From positions 1,798,001-1,862,000 of the forward strand of contig NZ_CP144683.1 of NCBI RefSeq assembly GCF_036687315.1: 64,000 bases of DNA, given 5' to 3'. Origin of the DNA: Sphingopyxis sp. TUF1 (GTDB lineage: Bacteria; Pseudomonadota; Alphaproteobacteria; Sphingomonadales; Sphingomonadaceae). Of this stretch, positions 32,603 through 42,011 are shown piece after piece; the stretch's first letter is position 1, and every line of letters begins with the position of its first letter. Position numbers and translations under genes: made by a program. Below the pieces are notes generated by a model. It was given only the letters and a program-made list of their open reading frames with translations, ran no database searches and was not told the DNA's origin.

Positions 32603-34807
32603 ATGAACAATAAAGCTCCATCGCCTGCAGGGAAGGCGTTCGACTCTTATCATGCTCAAGACATTCTAGATGATGATCAGCAAGGTGCCGAAGACGCGCG
32701 CCTGATCGATCTCCGCGAGATATGGGCGATCGTCTATCGCTCGCGCTTCTGGATTGCGACAATCATGGCCTCGGCCATCGTGTTGGGCATTATCGTAACA
32801 CTATTGATGACACCGCGATATCGCGCTGATGCTGCGGTCCAAATCGATCAGGAAGCAATCAAGGTCCTCGGTACTGAGCAATCCGAATCATCCGCCTCTA
32901 TCCAGGACGCCGAACGCTTTCTGAAAACGCAGGTCGATGTCATCAACAGCCGAGCCGTCGCGCGTGCTGTCGCCAATGAACTGCGTTTGTTCAATGGCGA
33001 TCGCTTCCTCGAACAAATGCGCGACAGCCAAGAAGTTGAAGCCACCTCGTCCGTCTCGCTTGCCGATGCCAAGCGGGAGCGTGTGCTGACCGTCCTGCAG
33101 AAAAACCTTACCGTCGAACTGCCGCCGCAATCGCGTGTTGTCCGGATATTCTTCACGAGCCCCGATCCGGCACTGGCAGCGCGCGTCGCGAACAGTTACG
33201 CGGAGAATTTCATCCGGCTCAACTTGCGCCGCAAATTCGATAGCTCATCCTACGCTCGCGAATTCTTGCGCGAACAGCTCGACGAAGCGCAGCAGCGCCT
33301 AGCCCGTGCCGAACGAAGCGCGGTCCAATATGCGCGCGAGAAGAAGATCATCGACGCCAGCGCCGCTGCATCGACCAGCGATCGCCCCAGCGCCCCGCGA
33401 TCGCTGACGACGGGCACTCTTGTTCAGTTAAACCAGCAGCAGGCCGAAGCTACGGCAAAGCGCATCCAGGCCGAACAGCGCTGGAATAGGGCTCGCGCGG
33501 TCAATTCGCTCAGCATTCCAGAGGTACTTGAAAACACGGCTGTGCAGGCTCTGCTCGCCGAAAAGGCACAGCTGAATGCTCAGCTAATGGAAGAAACGCA
33601 GCGGCGGCGTGACGATTATCCCACTGTCCGACAAGGGCGGGCGAGAATTATCGAGCTGGATCAGCAGATCGGCGCGATCGCGTCGAGCATCCGCTCGACG
33701 ATCCGGACGGAATATGAGGTTGCCCGTACAAATGAACAGGCCCTCGGCAACCGCGTCGAACAGTTGAAGAGTTCGACATTCTCGGAACAGAGCGAAAGCA
33801 TTCAATTGTCGATACTCCGTCGCGAAGCCGACACGTTTCGTCAGCAGTATGAATTCCTGCTTGCCCGGTTCAATCAGTTGAATGCGGAAGCGGGAGTGCA
33901 AGCAAACAACATATCGCTAATCGATCAGGCGGTAACGCCGATCAAACCGTCGTCGCCCAAGATTGTTTTGAACCTGTTTCTCGCCGCGATCTTGGGCGGG
34001 ATCATCTCAACCATTTTCTGTTACGTCCGTCATACCGTATTCGACACTATCCGGACGCCCGACGATGTTGCGCGGAACTTGAACCTGCCTTTGTTGGGCG
34101 TGGTCCCCAAGCCCGAAAACCCGGAAAACCTCGCGAACGAGCTGCGCGATCCAAAGCAACCCATTTCGGAAGCTTTCAGCAGCCTGCGATCGACGCTTTC
34201 GATGATCTCCACCCATGGCTTGCCGAAGACGCTGGCATTTACTAGTACGACAGCGGCGGAAGGAAAGTCGACGGCCTGCTTTGCCACCGCGCTGTCGCTT
34301 GCGCGTACCGGCAAGCGCCTGCTGGTCATCGACCTCGACCTTCGGCGACCGAACCAACATAACCAGTATGGTATCAAAAATACCGAAGGCATGAGCGAAC
34401 TTCTGTCGGGCAATCGCACATTTGCGGATGTCGTGCGCAAGACCAATGTCGAGCGGGTAGACATGATCACTGGCGGCGCCATTCCGCCGAACCCCACCGA
34501 ACTGCTCGATCCCGGTTCAATCCGGGCGATGCTGGCCGCGCATTCAGCCGACTATGACGTAATCCTTGTCGATAGCGCGCCGGTTTTGGCGATCGCCGAT
34601 GCAATCAGCGTGGGCAATTCTGTTGAAGCCGTGATCTACGTTATCGAGTCGAACAAGAATCTGCCCAAGACTATCCTCGCGGCTCTCAGCCGCCTGCGTG
34701 ATGCTCACGCAAATGTCTCGGGTGTATTGTTGACCAAGTTCGATGCGTCATCGTCGGGCTATGGCAATTCGTATGAATCGACGTATCAATATGAATATGG
34801 GCATTAA
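32603..34807 (+). CDS. Polysaccharide copolymerase / BY-kinase (Wzc/GumC/ExoP-like)
   Basis: A 734-residue inner-membrane protein. It has an N-terminal Wzz domain with first helix IATIMASAIVLGIIVTLLM, a long periplasmic coiled coil (REFLREQLDEAQQRLARAER and onward), and a second helix (IVLNLFLAAILGGIISTIFC). A cytoplasmic tyrosine kinase follows: Walker A TTAAEGKST, Walker A' RLLVIDLDLRRPNQ, Walker B VILVDSAPVL. The C-terminus is a Tyr cluster (YGNSYESTYQYEYGH, five Tyr), the autophosphorylation tail. It controls chain length and links polymerisation to the OPX pore. I start at ATG 32603, directly after the OPX stop; an upstream in-frame start overlaps it. Confidence 0.93.
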   Translation: MNNKAPSPAGKAFDSYHAQDILDDDQQGAEDARLIDLREIWAIVYRSRFWIATIMASAIVLGIIVTLLMTPRYRADAAVQIDQEAIKVLGTEQSESSASIQDAERFLKTQVDVINSRAVARAVANELRLFNGDRFLEQMRDSQEVEATSSVSLADAKRERVLTVLQKNLTVELPPQSRVVRIFFTSPDPALAARVANSYAENFIRLNLRRKFDSSSYAREFLREQLDEAQQRLARAERSAVQYAREKKIIDASAAASTSDRPSAPRSLTTGTLVQLNQQQAEATAKRIQAEQRWNRARAVNSLSIPEVLENTAVQALLAEKAQLNAQLMEETQRRRDDYPTVRQGRARIIELDQQIGAIASSIRSTIRTEYEVARTNEQALGNRVEQLKSSTFSEQSESIQLSILRREADTFRQQYEFLLARFNQLNAEAGVQANNISLIDQAVTPIKPSSPKIVLNLFLAAILGGIISTIFCYVRHTVFDTIRTPDDVARNLNLPLLGVVPKPENPENLANELRDPKQPISEAFSSLRSTLSMISTHGLPKTLAFTSTTAAEGKSTACFATALSLARTGKRLLVIDLDLRRPNQHNQYGIKNTEGMSELLSGNRTFADVVRKTNVERVDMITGGAIPPNPTELLDPGSIRAMLAAHSADYDVILVDSAPVLAIADAISVGNSVEAVIYVIESNKNLPKTILAALSRLRDAHANVSGVLLTKFDASSSGYGNSYESTYQYEYGH

Positions 34808-36005
34808 GCCACTTGGAGAGCGGCCGCGATTGAACCCAGTCGGGGCCGCATTTGCGGCGGTCTCGGCGATCGTTTTCGTTGCGCTCGTTTTCCATGCTTA
34901 CACAGCCGACAAGGAGGATGCGGCGATACTCAGCCTCGCACTGACACATTTTGCCGATGAAGCCGAAACGAAGAAGGCGGCGCCGCTAAGCCGGGCAAAC
35001 CTGGCACTGATCGAAAGTAACGCGGCGGAACAGCCGTATCGGCAGGATCTGCTTTACCTTCTTTATCGTGACGCGGCAGCGAGAGGCGACAGCAGCAAGG
35101 CCGACCGTTATGCGACGCAGATGGCGAAGCTGGGCTGGAGAAACACCAACGCGCAGCGAAGCTTGATGATCAAGGCTGTGACAGCCCGGGACTATGTTGA
35201 CCTGTTGAACCGCGCGGACGCGATGTTGCGACGCGATGTCTTGGCAGGCCAAGCGCTTCAGCTAGTTTTCCTTTTCGAATTGAACGCCGATGTTCGAGAA
35301 CCGCTGGTGCATGCGTTGGAACGCAGGCCGCCCTGGCGAGCGGCGTTTTTCACTCAGGCGAGAACATTGCAGCTGCCGCAGTCCAGACTGGCAAGACTCG
35401 ATACGATCAATCATCTCCTCGACGCGCGTTCAAAGGTAAGCCGCGAGGAGATCGCTCCGCTCGTTAACGCGTTCGAGGTCGCTCGCGAGGATCGCCGCGC
35501 GGAAGCTCTCTGGGTTCGCTTCGTCAAGCCAGGCGGCCGCTCCCCCGGATATGACCCGACGTTCGAGAAGCTGGCTAGAATGGACCAGGACCGAACCGAC
35601 CTTATTATGCCATTCGAGTGGCGGCTTGGCCAGGGAACCGGATCCAATACTTACGTGGATTCAACGGGAGGTATCCGCGTCGAGTGGGATGGTCGCGGGG
35701 TTCCAAGCTTTTTGAGACAGAGATTGCGGCTTAAAGGAAAGCGTCCCGTTACCGTTGCAATCGCGTTGGGCTCGGACGTCATGACCGGGGCCGCCGCACT
35801 AGATTTGGCCCTGATCTGCAACGGTTCGGGCCAAATAATTCCGCTGGAGAACACGGATATTTCTGCGGATCAAGACCTGATCACATTCTCAAGCAGTGCC
35901 CCGATCAGCTGCGACCTCCCCGAACTGCGGATATCGGGCGCATTACGCGATACCGCTTCGCCCGTCGATTTCACCATTCGATCTGTTGAGGTGACTCAGC
36001 CATGA
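34791..36005 (+). CDS. Membrane-anchored protein of the EPS operon, function unknown
   Basis: About 404 residues. One N-terminal transmembrane helix (VGAAFAAVSAIVFVALVFHA) is followed by a helical, TPR-like region (residues about 40-250: PYRQDLLYLLYRDAAARGDS, ADRYATQMAKLGWRNT) and a beta-rich C-terminal domain (FEWRLGQGTGSNTYVDSTGG, IRVEWDGRGVPSFLRQRL) that may bind carbohydrate. I do not recognise the family. It overlaps the copolymerase stop at its start and the next gene by ATGA at its end, so it is co-translated with the export machinery. A periplasmic scaffold or polymer-binding role is a guess from position and layout. Confidence 0.7.
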   Translation: MNMGIKPLGERPRLNPVGAAFAAVSAIVFVALVFHAYTADKEDAAILSLALTHFADEAETKKAAPLSRANLALIESNAAEQPYRQDLLYLLYRDAAARGDSSKADRYATQMAKLGWRNTNAQRSLMIKAVTARDYVDLLNRADAMLRRDVLAGQALQLVFLFELNADVREPLVHALERRPPWRAAFFTQARTLQLPQSRLARLDTINHLLDARSKVSREEIAPLVNAFEVAREDRRAEALWVRFVKPGGRSPGYDPTFEKLARMDQDRTDLIMPFEWRLGQGTGSNTYVDSTGGIRVEWDGRGVPSFLRQRLRLKGKRPVTVAIALGSDVMTGAAALDLALICNGSGQIIPLENTDISADQDLITFSSSAPISCDLPELRISGALRDTASPVDFTIRSVEVTQP

Positions 36006-37501
36006 CGCGCGATAGTGACATGATCAGCGCTAGAGATCGGGAGCCATCTGCGGACGCACACTTAGGCGGACTTGATGCTGGAAGCGTCAAATCAGCTCTA
36101 TCGACGCATTTGGCCGTGCAGCTCGAGCCGTCGCTTGACGCTTCGCAACGTATGGCGGCGAGACGCAAGCGCGAGATGTCGCGCGCTTCCTTTCTCCTGC
36201 TGATCGCAATGGTCGACTACCTAGCGCTGATATCCGCGTTGGCATTTGCCGGAACCGTCCGGTTCGGAACCCCGTTCAACGCGATGATCGGAAATGCCCT
36301 GCTGTTCATTTCGCTTATCTATCCGGTCTGCGCGGGATATGGCGGGGCGTTTTCTCCGCAGGTATTATCGGATACCAGATCGTCCGTGGTTCGGGGCGTG
36401 CGGGCGGCGGTTCTCGCGAACATCTTGTTCATCATAGCCCTGTTCTGCTTCAAGGCTGGGATCGAATTTTCGCGCGTACTTATCGTCACTTCCATCGTCG
36501 CCAGCGCAGCATTCATCGCCGCCGGACGATTTGTCGCGAGCTGGCTGATCGTCCCCCGTGCGCGCCGACACCAAATGATGGACCTCGCCATCGTCGACGA
36601 CAGCGCACCGCCCGAGCAATTGCCCGAAGGCATGGTTCACGTCATTGCCCATGATCTGGAGCTCTGGCCCGACGCAAGCGATCGCGTTCAGATCGACCGG
36701 CTCGTTTCGCTTTGCGCCGACTATGACATGGTGCGGGTCTATTGCCCCCCCGACAAGCGCGCGGCTTGGACGCATATGCTGCGCTGTCTGGATACGCGCA
36801 GCGAAATCCGCCTTTCGGATCTCGACGGCATACGTCCGCTGGAACTGATCCGTCATGGCGATCGGTGCCTCGCGTTAATTTCGCGCAAACCGCTGGAATG
36901 GCATCAGGCGCTTACCAAGCGCGTTCTCGATCTGGCCGTCGTGCTGATCGCGCTTCCGTTTCTGCTCCCGTTGATGGCGATCTTCGCCATCGCCATCAAA
37001 GTTGAGAGCCCGGGCCCGGTCCTGTTCCGTCAGGAGCGCATCGGACTGGGCAATCGGAGCTTCTGGATGCTGAAGTTCCGCTCGATGCGCCATGAGCTTA
37101 GCGACGGAAACGGCAATATGCTCACGGCACGGAATGACGCACGAGTCACGAAAGTAGGCGCGTTCATCCGGAAGACGAGCATCGACGAACTTCCGCAGAT
37201 TTTTAACGTTCTTCGCGGCGATATGAGCATCGTCGGACCTCGCCCTCACGCTTATGGCGCGAAGGCCGGCAATCGGCTCTATTGGGAAGTCGACAGCAGC
37301 TATTGGCAGCGCCATATCGCAAAGCCAGGAATCACGGGGCTCGCACAAATACGCGGTTTCCGGGGCAACACTTTTGAAGAGAGCGACCTGCAAGACCGGC
37401 TCGATGCTGATCTTGAATATGTTTCGCAATGGTCGCTGGTTCGCGACATTGAAATCATGTTCGCGACCTTGCGCGTTCTGGTCCACGACCGCGCCTTCTG
37501 A
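36002..37501 (+). CDS. Initiating polyprenyl-phosphate sugar phosphotransferase
   Basis: A 499-residue membrane enzyme of the WbaP/GumD/WcaJ type. Four or more N-terminal helices ([40 protein letters not shown] and others), a central soluble region, a fifth hydrophobic hairpin ([20 protein letters not shown]), and the catalytic bacterial sugar transferase domain: [64 protein letters not shown]. It transfers a sugar-1-phosphate to undecaprenyl phosphate, the first step of repeat-unit assembly. Which sugar is used cannot be told. The ATGA overlap with the upstream gene shows coupling. Confidence 0.93.
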   Translation: MTRDSDMISARDREPSADAHLGGLDAGSVKSALSTHLAVQLEPSLDASQRMAARRKREMSRASFLLLIAMVDYLALISALAFAGTVRFGTPFNAMIGNALLFISLIYPVCAGYGGAFSPQVLSDTRSSVVRGVRAAVLANILFIIALFCFKAGIEFSRVLIVTSIVASAAFIAAGRFVASWLIVPRARRHQMMDLAIVDDSAPPEQLPEGMVHVIAHDLELWPDASDRVQIDRLVSLCADYDMVRVYCPPDKRAAWTHMLRCLDTRSEIRLSDLDGIRPLELIRHGDRCLALISRKPLEWHQALTKRVLDLAVVLIALPFLLPLMAIFAIAIKVESPGPVLFRQERIGLGNRSFWMLKFRSMRHELSDGNGNMLTARNDARVTKVGAFIRKTSIDELPQIFNVLRGDMSIVGPRPHAYGAKAGNRLYWEVDSSYWQRHIAKPGITGLAQIRGFRGNTFEESDLQDRLDADLEYVSQWSLVRDIEIMFATLRVLVHDRAF

Positions 37502-37518
37502 TCGGAAAGACGTCGAGC

Positions 37519-38607
37519 ATGAAGGTTTTACACGTCGCCGAGACGACGATCGGTGGCATCGCTTCGCACTTGGCGGAAATATTGCCACTTCAGATCGAAG
37601 CGTTGGGCAAAGGCAATGTGGCATTGCTGATGCCGGAGAATGAACGCGAGCATATCGCACCATTCGACGGCCTGGCGCTCGAATATTTTCGGAGCGATGC
37701 ACGCCGGCTGCGCTCGGCATGGACATTGTCGCGCGAAATGGTGCGATTTGGCGACACCTACCGCCCTGATGTCGTCCATGCCCACAGCAGCTTCGGGGGG
37801 CTCGCGGCGCGGCTGTTCGGCGGCGCGAAAGGGACGCCGACAATTTACTGCCCGCATGGTTGGTCGTTCACCCAAGACATATCGGAATGGAAGAAGCATA
37901 TATATGGTTTGGTGGAGCGCGCGCAGCTCTATCAAACCAGCTTCGTCGTCAATGTCTCGCACTATGAGCGGAAGGTTGCGCTCGACTATGGGCTTCCCGA
38001 CACGCTCAAGCTCGCGGTCATCGAAAACGGGATAGCTGCCTCTCCACCCGTATCGGAACAAGCGCAAATCGTGATTGATCCCGACAGGATCAATCTCGCT
38101 TTCATCGGCCGATCAGGACGACCGAAGGGCTTGGACATCCTCTTGGACGCAGCACGTCAACTGGAAGATGAGCCGATCGCTTTTCACCTCGTCGGACCCT
38201 CGCTTGAACACGATGCGCCAGTACTCGGCGACTTGCCAAAGAATGTGATCGTATATGGGTGGCAACCACGAGAGTTTGCGTTAGCAATGCTGGAGAAGGT
38301 TGACGCCTTGGTCATGCCATCGCGATGGGAAGGTCTGCCGATGGTCGGTATCGAGGCGATGCGCGCCTCTAAGCCGGTTATCGCCAGCAAACGCTCTGCC
38401 CTGCCCGAATTGGTCGAAGATATGGTAACGGGGCTTCTGGTCGATATCGATCAGCCCGGCTCATTGGCTTCCACATTGCGCGGACTATCCAAAACGCAGC
38501 TGCAGCGGATGGGGATCGCCGGGCGCAAAGTGTTCGAGCGTAAATATGTCGCTGAAAAGCAGATACGAAAGTTCTTGACCCTCTACGAACGATCGATGGC
38601 CGCATGA
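37519..38607 (+). CDS. GT4-family glycosyltransferase
   Basis: A 362-residue GT-B enzyme. The N-terminal acceptor half starts MKVLHVAETTIGGIASHLAE and includes RPDVVHAHSSFGGLAARL. The C-terminal donor half carries LAFIGRSGRPKGLDILLDA, VDALVMPSRWEGLPMVGIEA with the family's E-X7-E-type site, and ASKRSALPELVEDMVTGLLV. No membrane segment is present; it would work at the cytoplasmic face on the lipid-linked repeat unit. Sugar specificity is unknown. Its stop overlaps the next gene by 4 bp. Confidence 0.9.
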   Translation: MKVLHVAETTIGGIASHLAEILPLQIEALGKGNVALLMPENEREHIAPFDGLALEYFRSDARRLRSAWTLSREMVRFGDTYRPDVVHAHSSFGGLAARLFGGAKGTPTIYCPHGWSFTQDISEWKKHIYGLVERAQLYQTSFVVNVSHYERKVALDYGLPDTLKLAVIENGIAASPPVSEQAQIVIDPDRINLAFIGRSGRPKGLDILLDAARQLEDEPIAFHLVGPSLEHDAPVLGDLPKNVIVYGWQPREFALAMLEKVDALVMPSRWEGLPMVGIEAMRASKPVIASKRSALPELVEDMVTGLLVDIDQPGSLASTLRGLSKTQLQRMGIAGRKVFERKYVAEKQIRKFLTLYERSMAA

Positions 38608-39746
38608 TTTCGTCAACATTTAGCTCAAAGCCTAAAAAGGTGCGAAAGACGGCGCAGAGCCCCGAACAGAAATTTTTTTTATACGTGAAAAGAGCGAGAC
38701 TTTTCGCGCTGGTGGTGATTTTTTTATTTTACCTTTCTATACTATATTTCGGCATTTCAACCATTATTCCATCTCAGGAGAATGATGCTGATACGATTGC
38801 GCGTATGGCAACATCGGGTAATGAGATTGACCAATTTGATGGTTATGCCGCCATGGCTTATATTTATGGCGTGACAAATGACGCCCTAAGATATTTTATG
38901 GTAATACTTATATCATTGGGATTTTTCCATAATTCCTTGAAATGGTGCCGTGGAATGATTTCCATATCGATAGCATCATTTCTCTGCTTATCTCCGATTC
39001 TTCTTTTTCTATGTCTATTTGTGAAGGATACTATGTACCTTCCGTTCATGATGGCTTGCCTTTTTGTTTTGACGTCGGTCCGCGGGACAGCGTTGTCGTC
39101 GATTTTATCAGCCGCTCTGATCATTATATACGCTTTAGTGTTCCGGCAATATTTCCTTATTGTCGCATCTGTCTTTCTGATCTTGGTGATCTTTAAGAAA
39201 GTGAATGTTCCGACCAAATTTATATTCGTGCTCTTGGTTCCCGTTATCGCCCTGATGATACCCAAGGAAGCTTATGTGCTTTTGCAGGAACAGCGTGATA
39301 TCGTTAATTATCATCGCATCGGCTTTGCCGGGTCGGGTACGCGCACCGCTTTCCTGAACATCATGCGGCCGGACGGACTGTACAGTTTCGTCGTGAATTA
39401 CGGCTACGCATTCGCGCGACTGAATTTTCCGATATTCTTCGGTGCGGCGGGGGCCAAAGAGACCTTTCTCATGATCAACGTGCTTGTGTACGGCGTCCTC
39501 GTGTGGATCGCGGTACGCAGTCGCGATCCTCGCATATGGCGCCCTGGCCTGCTTTTTCTGGCGCACGTTCTGACGCTGCTGCTCTTCGAGCCGGACTTGG
39601 GCTCCTATCTTCGGCACATCGGAACTTCGCTGCCGTTACTGGCACCGGCGCTGGGAACGATAGGCGCGGCGGCAGCGATCAAGGCGAAATCGGGCAAGAC
39701 GGAGCGCGAGGTGCCGGCGCACCGAGTTCTCGCCGCTCGGCGATAA
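38604..39746 (+). CDS. Polytopic membrane protein, probable Wzy-like polymerase
   Basis: A 380-residue protein with about ten hydrophobic segments (LFALVVIFLFYLSILYFGIS, FMVILISLGFF, SFLCLSPILLFLCLF, FIFVLLVPVIALMI, ETFLMINVLVYGVLVWIAV). No conserved family motif is evident; polymerases of the Wzx/Wzy system diverge strongly and are usually named by topology and position, as here. The first 700 bp are clearly AT-richer than neighbours (runs of TTTTTT, ATA and TTA codons), while the 3' third returns to genome-like composition. This suggests recent acquisition. The alternative is an O-acetyl or other modifying membrane protein. Confidence 0.6.
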   Translation: MISSTFSSKPKKVRKTAQSPEQKFFLYVKRARLFALVVIFLFYLSILYFGISTIIPSQENDADTIARMATSGNEIDQFDGYAAMAYIYGVTNDALRYFMVILISLGFFHNSLKWCRGMISISIASFLCLSPILLFLCLFVKDTMYLPFMMACLFVLTSVRGTALSSILSAALIIIYALVFRQYFLIVASVFLILVIFKKVNVPTKFIFVLLVPVIALMIPKEAYVLLQEQRDIVNYHRIGFAGSGTRTAFLNIMRPDGLYSFVVNYGYAFARLNFPIFFGAAGAKETFLMINVLVYGVLVWIAVRSRDPRIWRPGLLFLAHVLTLLLFEPDLGSYLRHIGTSLPLLAPALGTIGAAAAIKAKSGKTEREVPAHRVLAARR

Positions 39747-39860
39747 CATTCCGCCCACATGTCCATCGACAGCCGATTAAATCGGCCGATCGTTTAGACA
39801 AAAGACGGGTTTGACGATGTTGCGACAATTATAGCAGATCAGAAATTTCACCCAGGAGCA

Positions 39861-40541
39861 TTGGGGCCTTTCCTTAACCCATATTATTTCCTGCGGCGAG
39901 GCCTGCTGCGCGCGGTTCGAACGGAAGCGCCCGGCATGACCCGCACCGTCATCGATTTCGGCTGCGGATCCCAACCCTACCGCCGCTATTTTACAAATGT
40001 GTCATCCTATATCAGAATGGATATCGAGGTCAGCGGCCACGATCACGCCAGGCTGAACAGTCTTGTCGATGTCTATTACGATGGCGCGACTTGGCCGTTC
40101 GAAACTGGTTCGATCGATAATATTTTCTCTTCGGAAACCTTCGAGCATGTGTTCAACCTACCCGAGAATCTCGCCGAAATGCGGAGGGTGTTGAAGCCCG
40201 GTGGGAAGTTGCTCGCAACGATCCCCTTTGCATTCCCCGAACATGAGCAGCCATATGATTTTGCACGCTATACCGAATTCGGGATGCGTCATCTTCTGGA
40301 AAAGGCCGGCTTCGACCAAATCGAGATTCAGAAGTCGGGCACGTTCGTCACGGCGATTTCGCAGCTCTGGTCGACCTATATCTTCCAGAAGCTGGGGGCA
40401 AAGAACGCCGTGTTGAACCTTCTTGTCCAGATCGTTCTGGTGGCGCCGGGTACCATTTGGGGCGCGATCTTGAATGCACTGCTTCCGACCAGCCGTGACC
40501 TTTACTGCTCGCTGGTGATCAAGGCAAAGAAGCCCGGCTAG
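39861..40541 (+). CDS. Class I SAM-dependent methyltransferase
   Basis: A 226-residue enzyme with motif I VIDFGCGSQPYRRYF, acidic MDIEVSGHD, and the Methyltransf_11 segment NIFSSETFEHVFNLPENLAE, RRVLKPGGKLLATIPFAF. It probably methylates a sugar of the polysaccharide. The start is doubtful: TTG 39861 has AGGAG only 2 bp ahead, and the frame upstream still reads family-like residues (IADQKFHPGALG) back to a stop at 39795 with no ATG/GTG/TTG. The true start may be a rare codon, or the gene may have lost its 5' end. A small palindrome (GCCGAT-TAA-ATCGGC, 39772-39786) precedes it. Confidence 0.8.
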   Translation: MGPFLNPYYFLRRGLLRAVRTEAPGMTRTVIDFGCGSQPYRRYFTNVSSYIRMDIEVSGHDHARLNSLVDVYYDGATWPFETGSIDNIFSSETFEHVFNLPENLAEMRRVLKPGGKLLATIPFAFPEHEQPYDFARYTEFGMRHLLEKAGFDQIEIQKSGTFVTAISQLWSTYIFQKLGAKNAVLNLLVQIVLVAPGTIWGAILNALLPTSRDLYCSLVIKAKKPG

Positions 40542-40544
40542 GCT

Positions 40545-41969
40545 TCAGGCTTCAGCATTATCGGCGATCTGTGTCGGCGCGCCTTCCTTCATGGCGCGAT
40601 CTTCCCTCGTCGATCGAAACAATAAACCCAGCATCAGCGCAAGCGGAACGGCAATGGCCAGCCTGCGCATGGGATAATCGACGACCGAATGCCCGAGTGC
40701 GAGGACAATGAAGAGGATGGCAGGAACATAGGCAGATAACAGTCTCGCCTTCCAGATTTGCGGCGCCAGCTTCCAGGATTGCAACGCGATTAAGATCAGC
40801 AGTCCCAGAAGAAGAATGATCGCTGGATAGCCGCCTTCAATCAGCAACTCGAGATAATCGTTGTGCGCGTTGTTCACATATTGCGGCGAAACCATCGCGA
40901 TTGGCTCGAGCGGATCATAGGCAAGGCGATAGGTCCCGAAACCGCTCCCCAGAGGCAGATAGGCTTGGGCGACGACCCAGCTCTGCTTCCATATCTGCCA
41001 TCGGAGGTCGGCGGACACGCTGTCGAACCGCTGCATGACGGCGAACAGGCGTTCGCTGAACAGGATCGGCGAAGCCGCCAGAAGCAGAACGCCCCCCCCG
41101 GCCGCTATCCGCCATGGCGATTTTACCACTTTCGATGTGAAGCCGACCATTACCAAAGACGCCACGGCGCTGATCATACCCATGACCAACCCCGCACGCG
41201 ACGTGGTGACGACAACGCCAACGAGCAGTAATATGATCCCGGCAATCGAAAAATATCGAGCATGGCGGCGCATCAGGCCGTGGCTGGTGGAAATCAGATA
41301 GGTCAGCAAGGGGATCATCGCCGACAGGTAAAGCGCCGCATGATTGCGATTGGCGAAGAAGCCGATGAGGTTTGCGCGATGCCCGCTCCCATGAAAATCG
41401 AAAATGCCGCCACCGGTCGCTACCTGGAACGAACCCACGAAGATGTTGAGAAAGGCAATCGCGCAAAGCGCCCAGAGCAAGAGCCGCATCTGGCGGCGGC
41501 CCAGTGAAAGCGCGCCGATAAATGCCACCATGAACACCGTCACGGCAAAAAAAGCGACCCAGGTCGAGGCTGGATCTATGCTAAACGGATAAAATCCCGC
41601 GCCCGGTGATACCACGTCCCGAACCGATGCGGCGATCGTTCGCCCGGGCAATTCGCGCCAAATCCCCGGTGGCAGTGGAATGAGCTGAACCAGCGGAGCA
41701 ATCCAGATCGCCCCCAGCACGAGGGTGAAATATCGTGGAAGCTCAGGACGCTTTCCTAAGCTCCTTTCGTAGATAAGAACACCCAAGCAGACGGCGGCGG
41801 CAATGCTGATTATGATCAGGGGGATACCGGCTGCTACCGGCCCTCCGCCTAGCAGGCAGGCCGACATCAGCAAGGCGAACAAGGCACCGAACCGGACGCT
41901 CCGGATACTCTCTTCGCCGGCGCGTTCTTCCCGCGCTTGAGAACTATTGCTGAATTTCATCATGATCAT
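40545..41969 (-). CDS. O-antigen ligase / Wzy-type membrane protein
   Basis: A 474-residue polytopic protein with about a dozen helices and the Wzy_C/WaaL core: HRANLIGFFANRNHAALYLS, then VGVVVTTSRAGLVMGMISAV and, in the large periplasmic loop, LPLGSGFGTYRLAYDP and YVNNAHNDYLELLIEGGYPA. The NxHNxxLE-type motif and the preceding Arg are hallmarks of ligases and polymerases that use undecaprenyl-linked glycans. With the AT-rich candidate at 38604, the locus has two such proteins; this one has the clearer family signature. It is convergent with the methyltransferase (3-bp gap). Start ATG 41969, with alternatives at 41990 and a few codons in. Confidence 0.85.
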   Translation of the reverse strand: MIMMKFSNSSQAREERAGEESIRSVRFGALFALLMSACLLGGGPVAAGIPLIIISIAAAVCLGVLIYERSLGKRPELPRYFTLVLGAIWIAPLVQLIPLPPGIWRELPGRTIAASVRDVVSPGAGFYPFSIDPASTWVAFFAVTVFMVAFIGALSLGRRQMRLLLWALCAIAFLNIFVGSFQVATGGGIFDFHGSGHRANLIGFFANRNHAALYLSAMIPLLTYLISTSHGLMRRHARYFSIAGIILLLVGVVVTTSRAGLVMGMISAVASLVMVGFTSKVVKSPWRIAAGGGVLLLAASPILFSERLFAVMQRFDSVSADLRWQIWKQSWVVAQAYLPLGSGFGTYRLAYDPLEPIAMVSPQYVNNAHNDYLELLIEGGYPAIILLLGLLILIALQSWKLAPQIWKARLLSAYVPAILFIVLALGHSVVDYPMRRLAIAVPLALMLGLLFRSTREDRAMKEGAPTQIADNAEA

Positions 41970-42011
41970 GATTCCGGACCAAAGTTGCAATTGGCAAAAC
42001 CCAAGGTCTGA

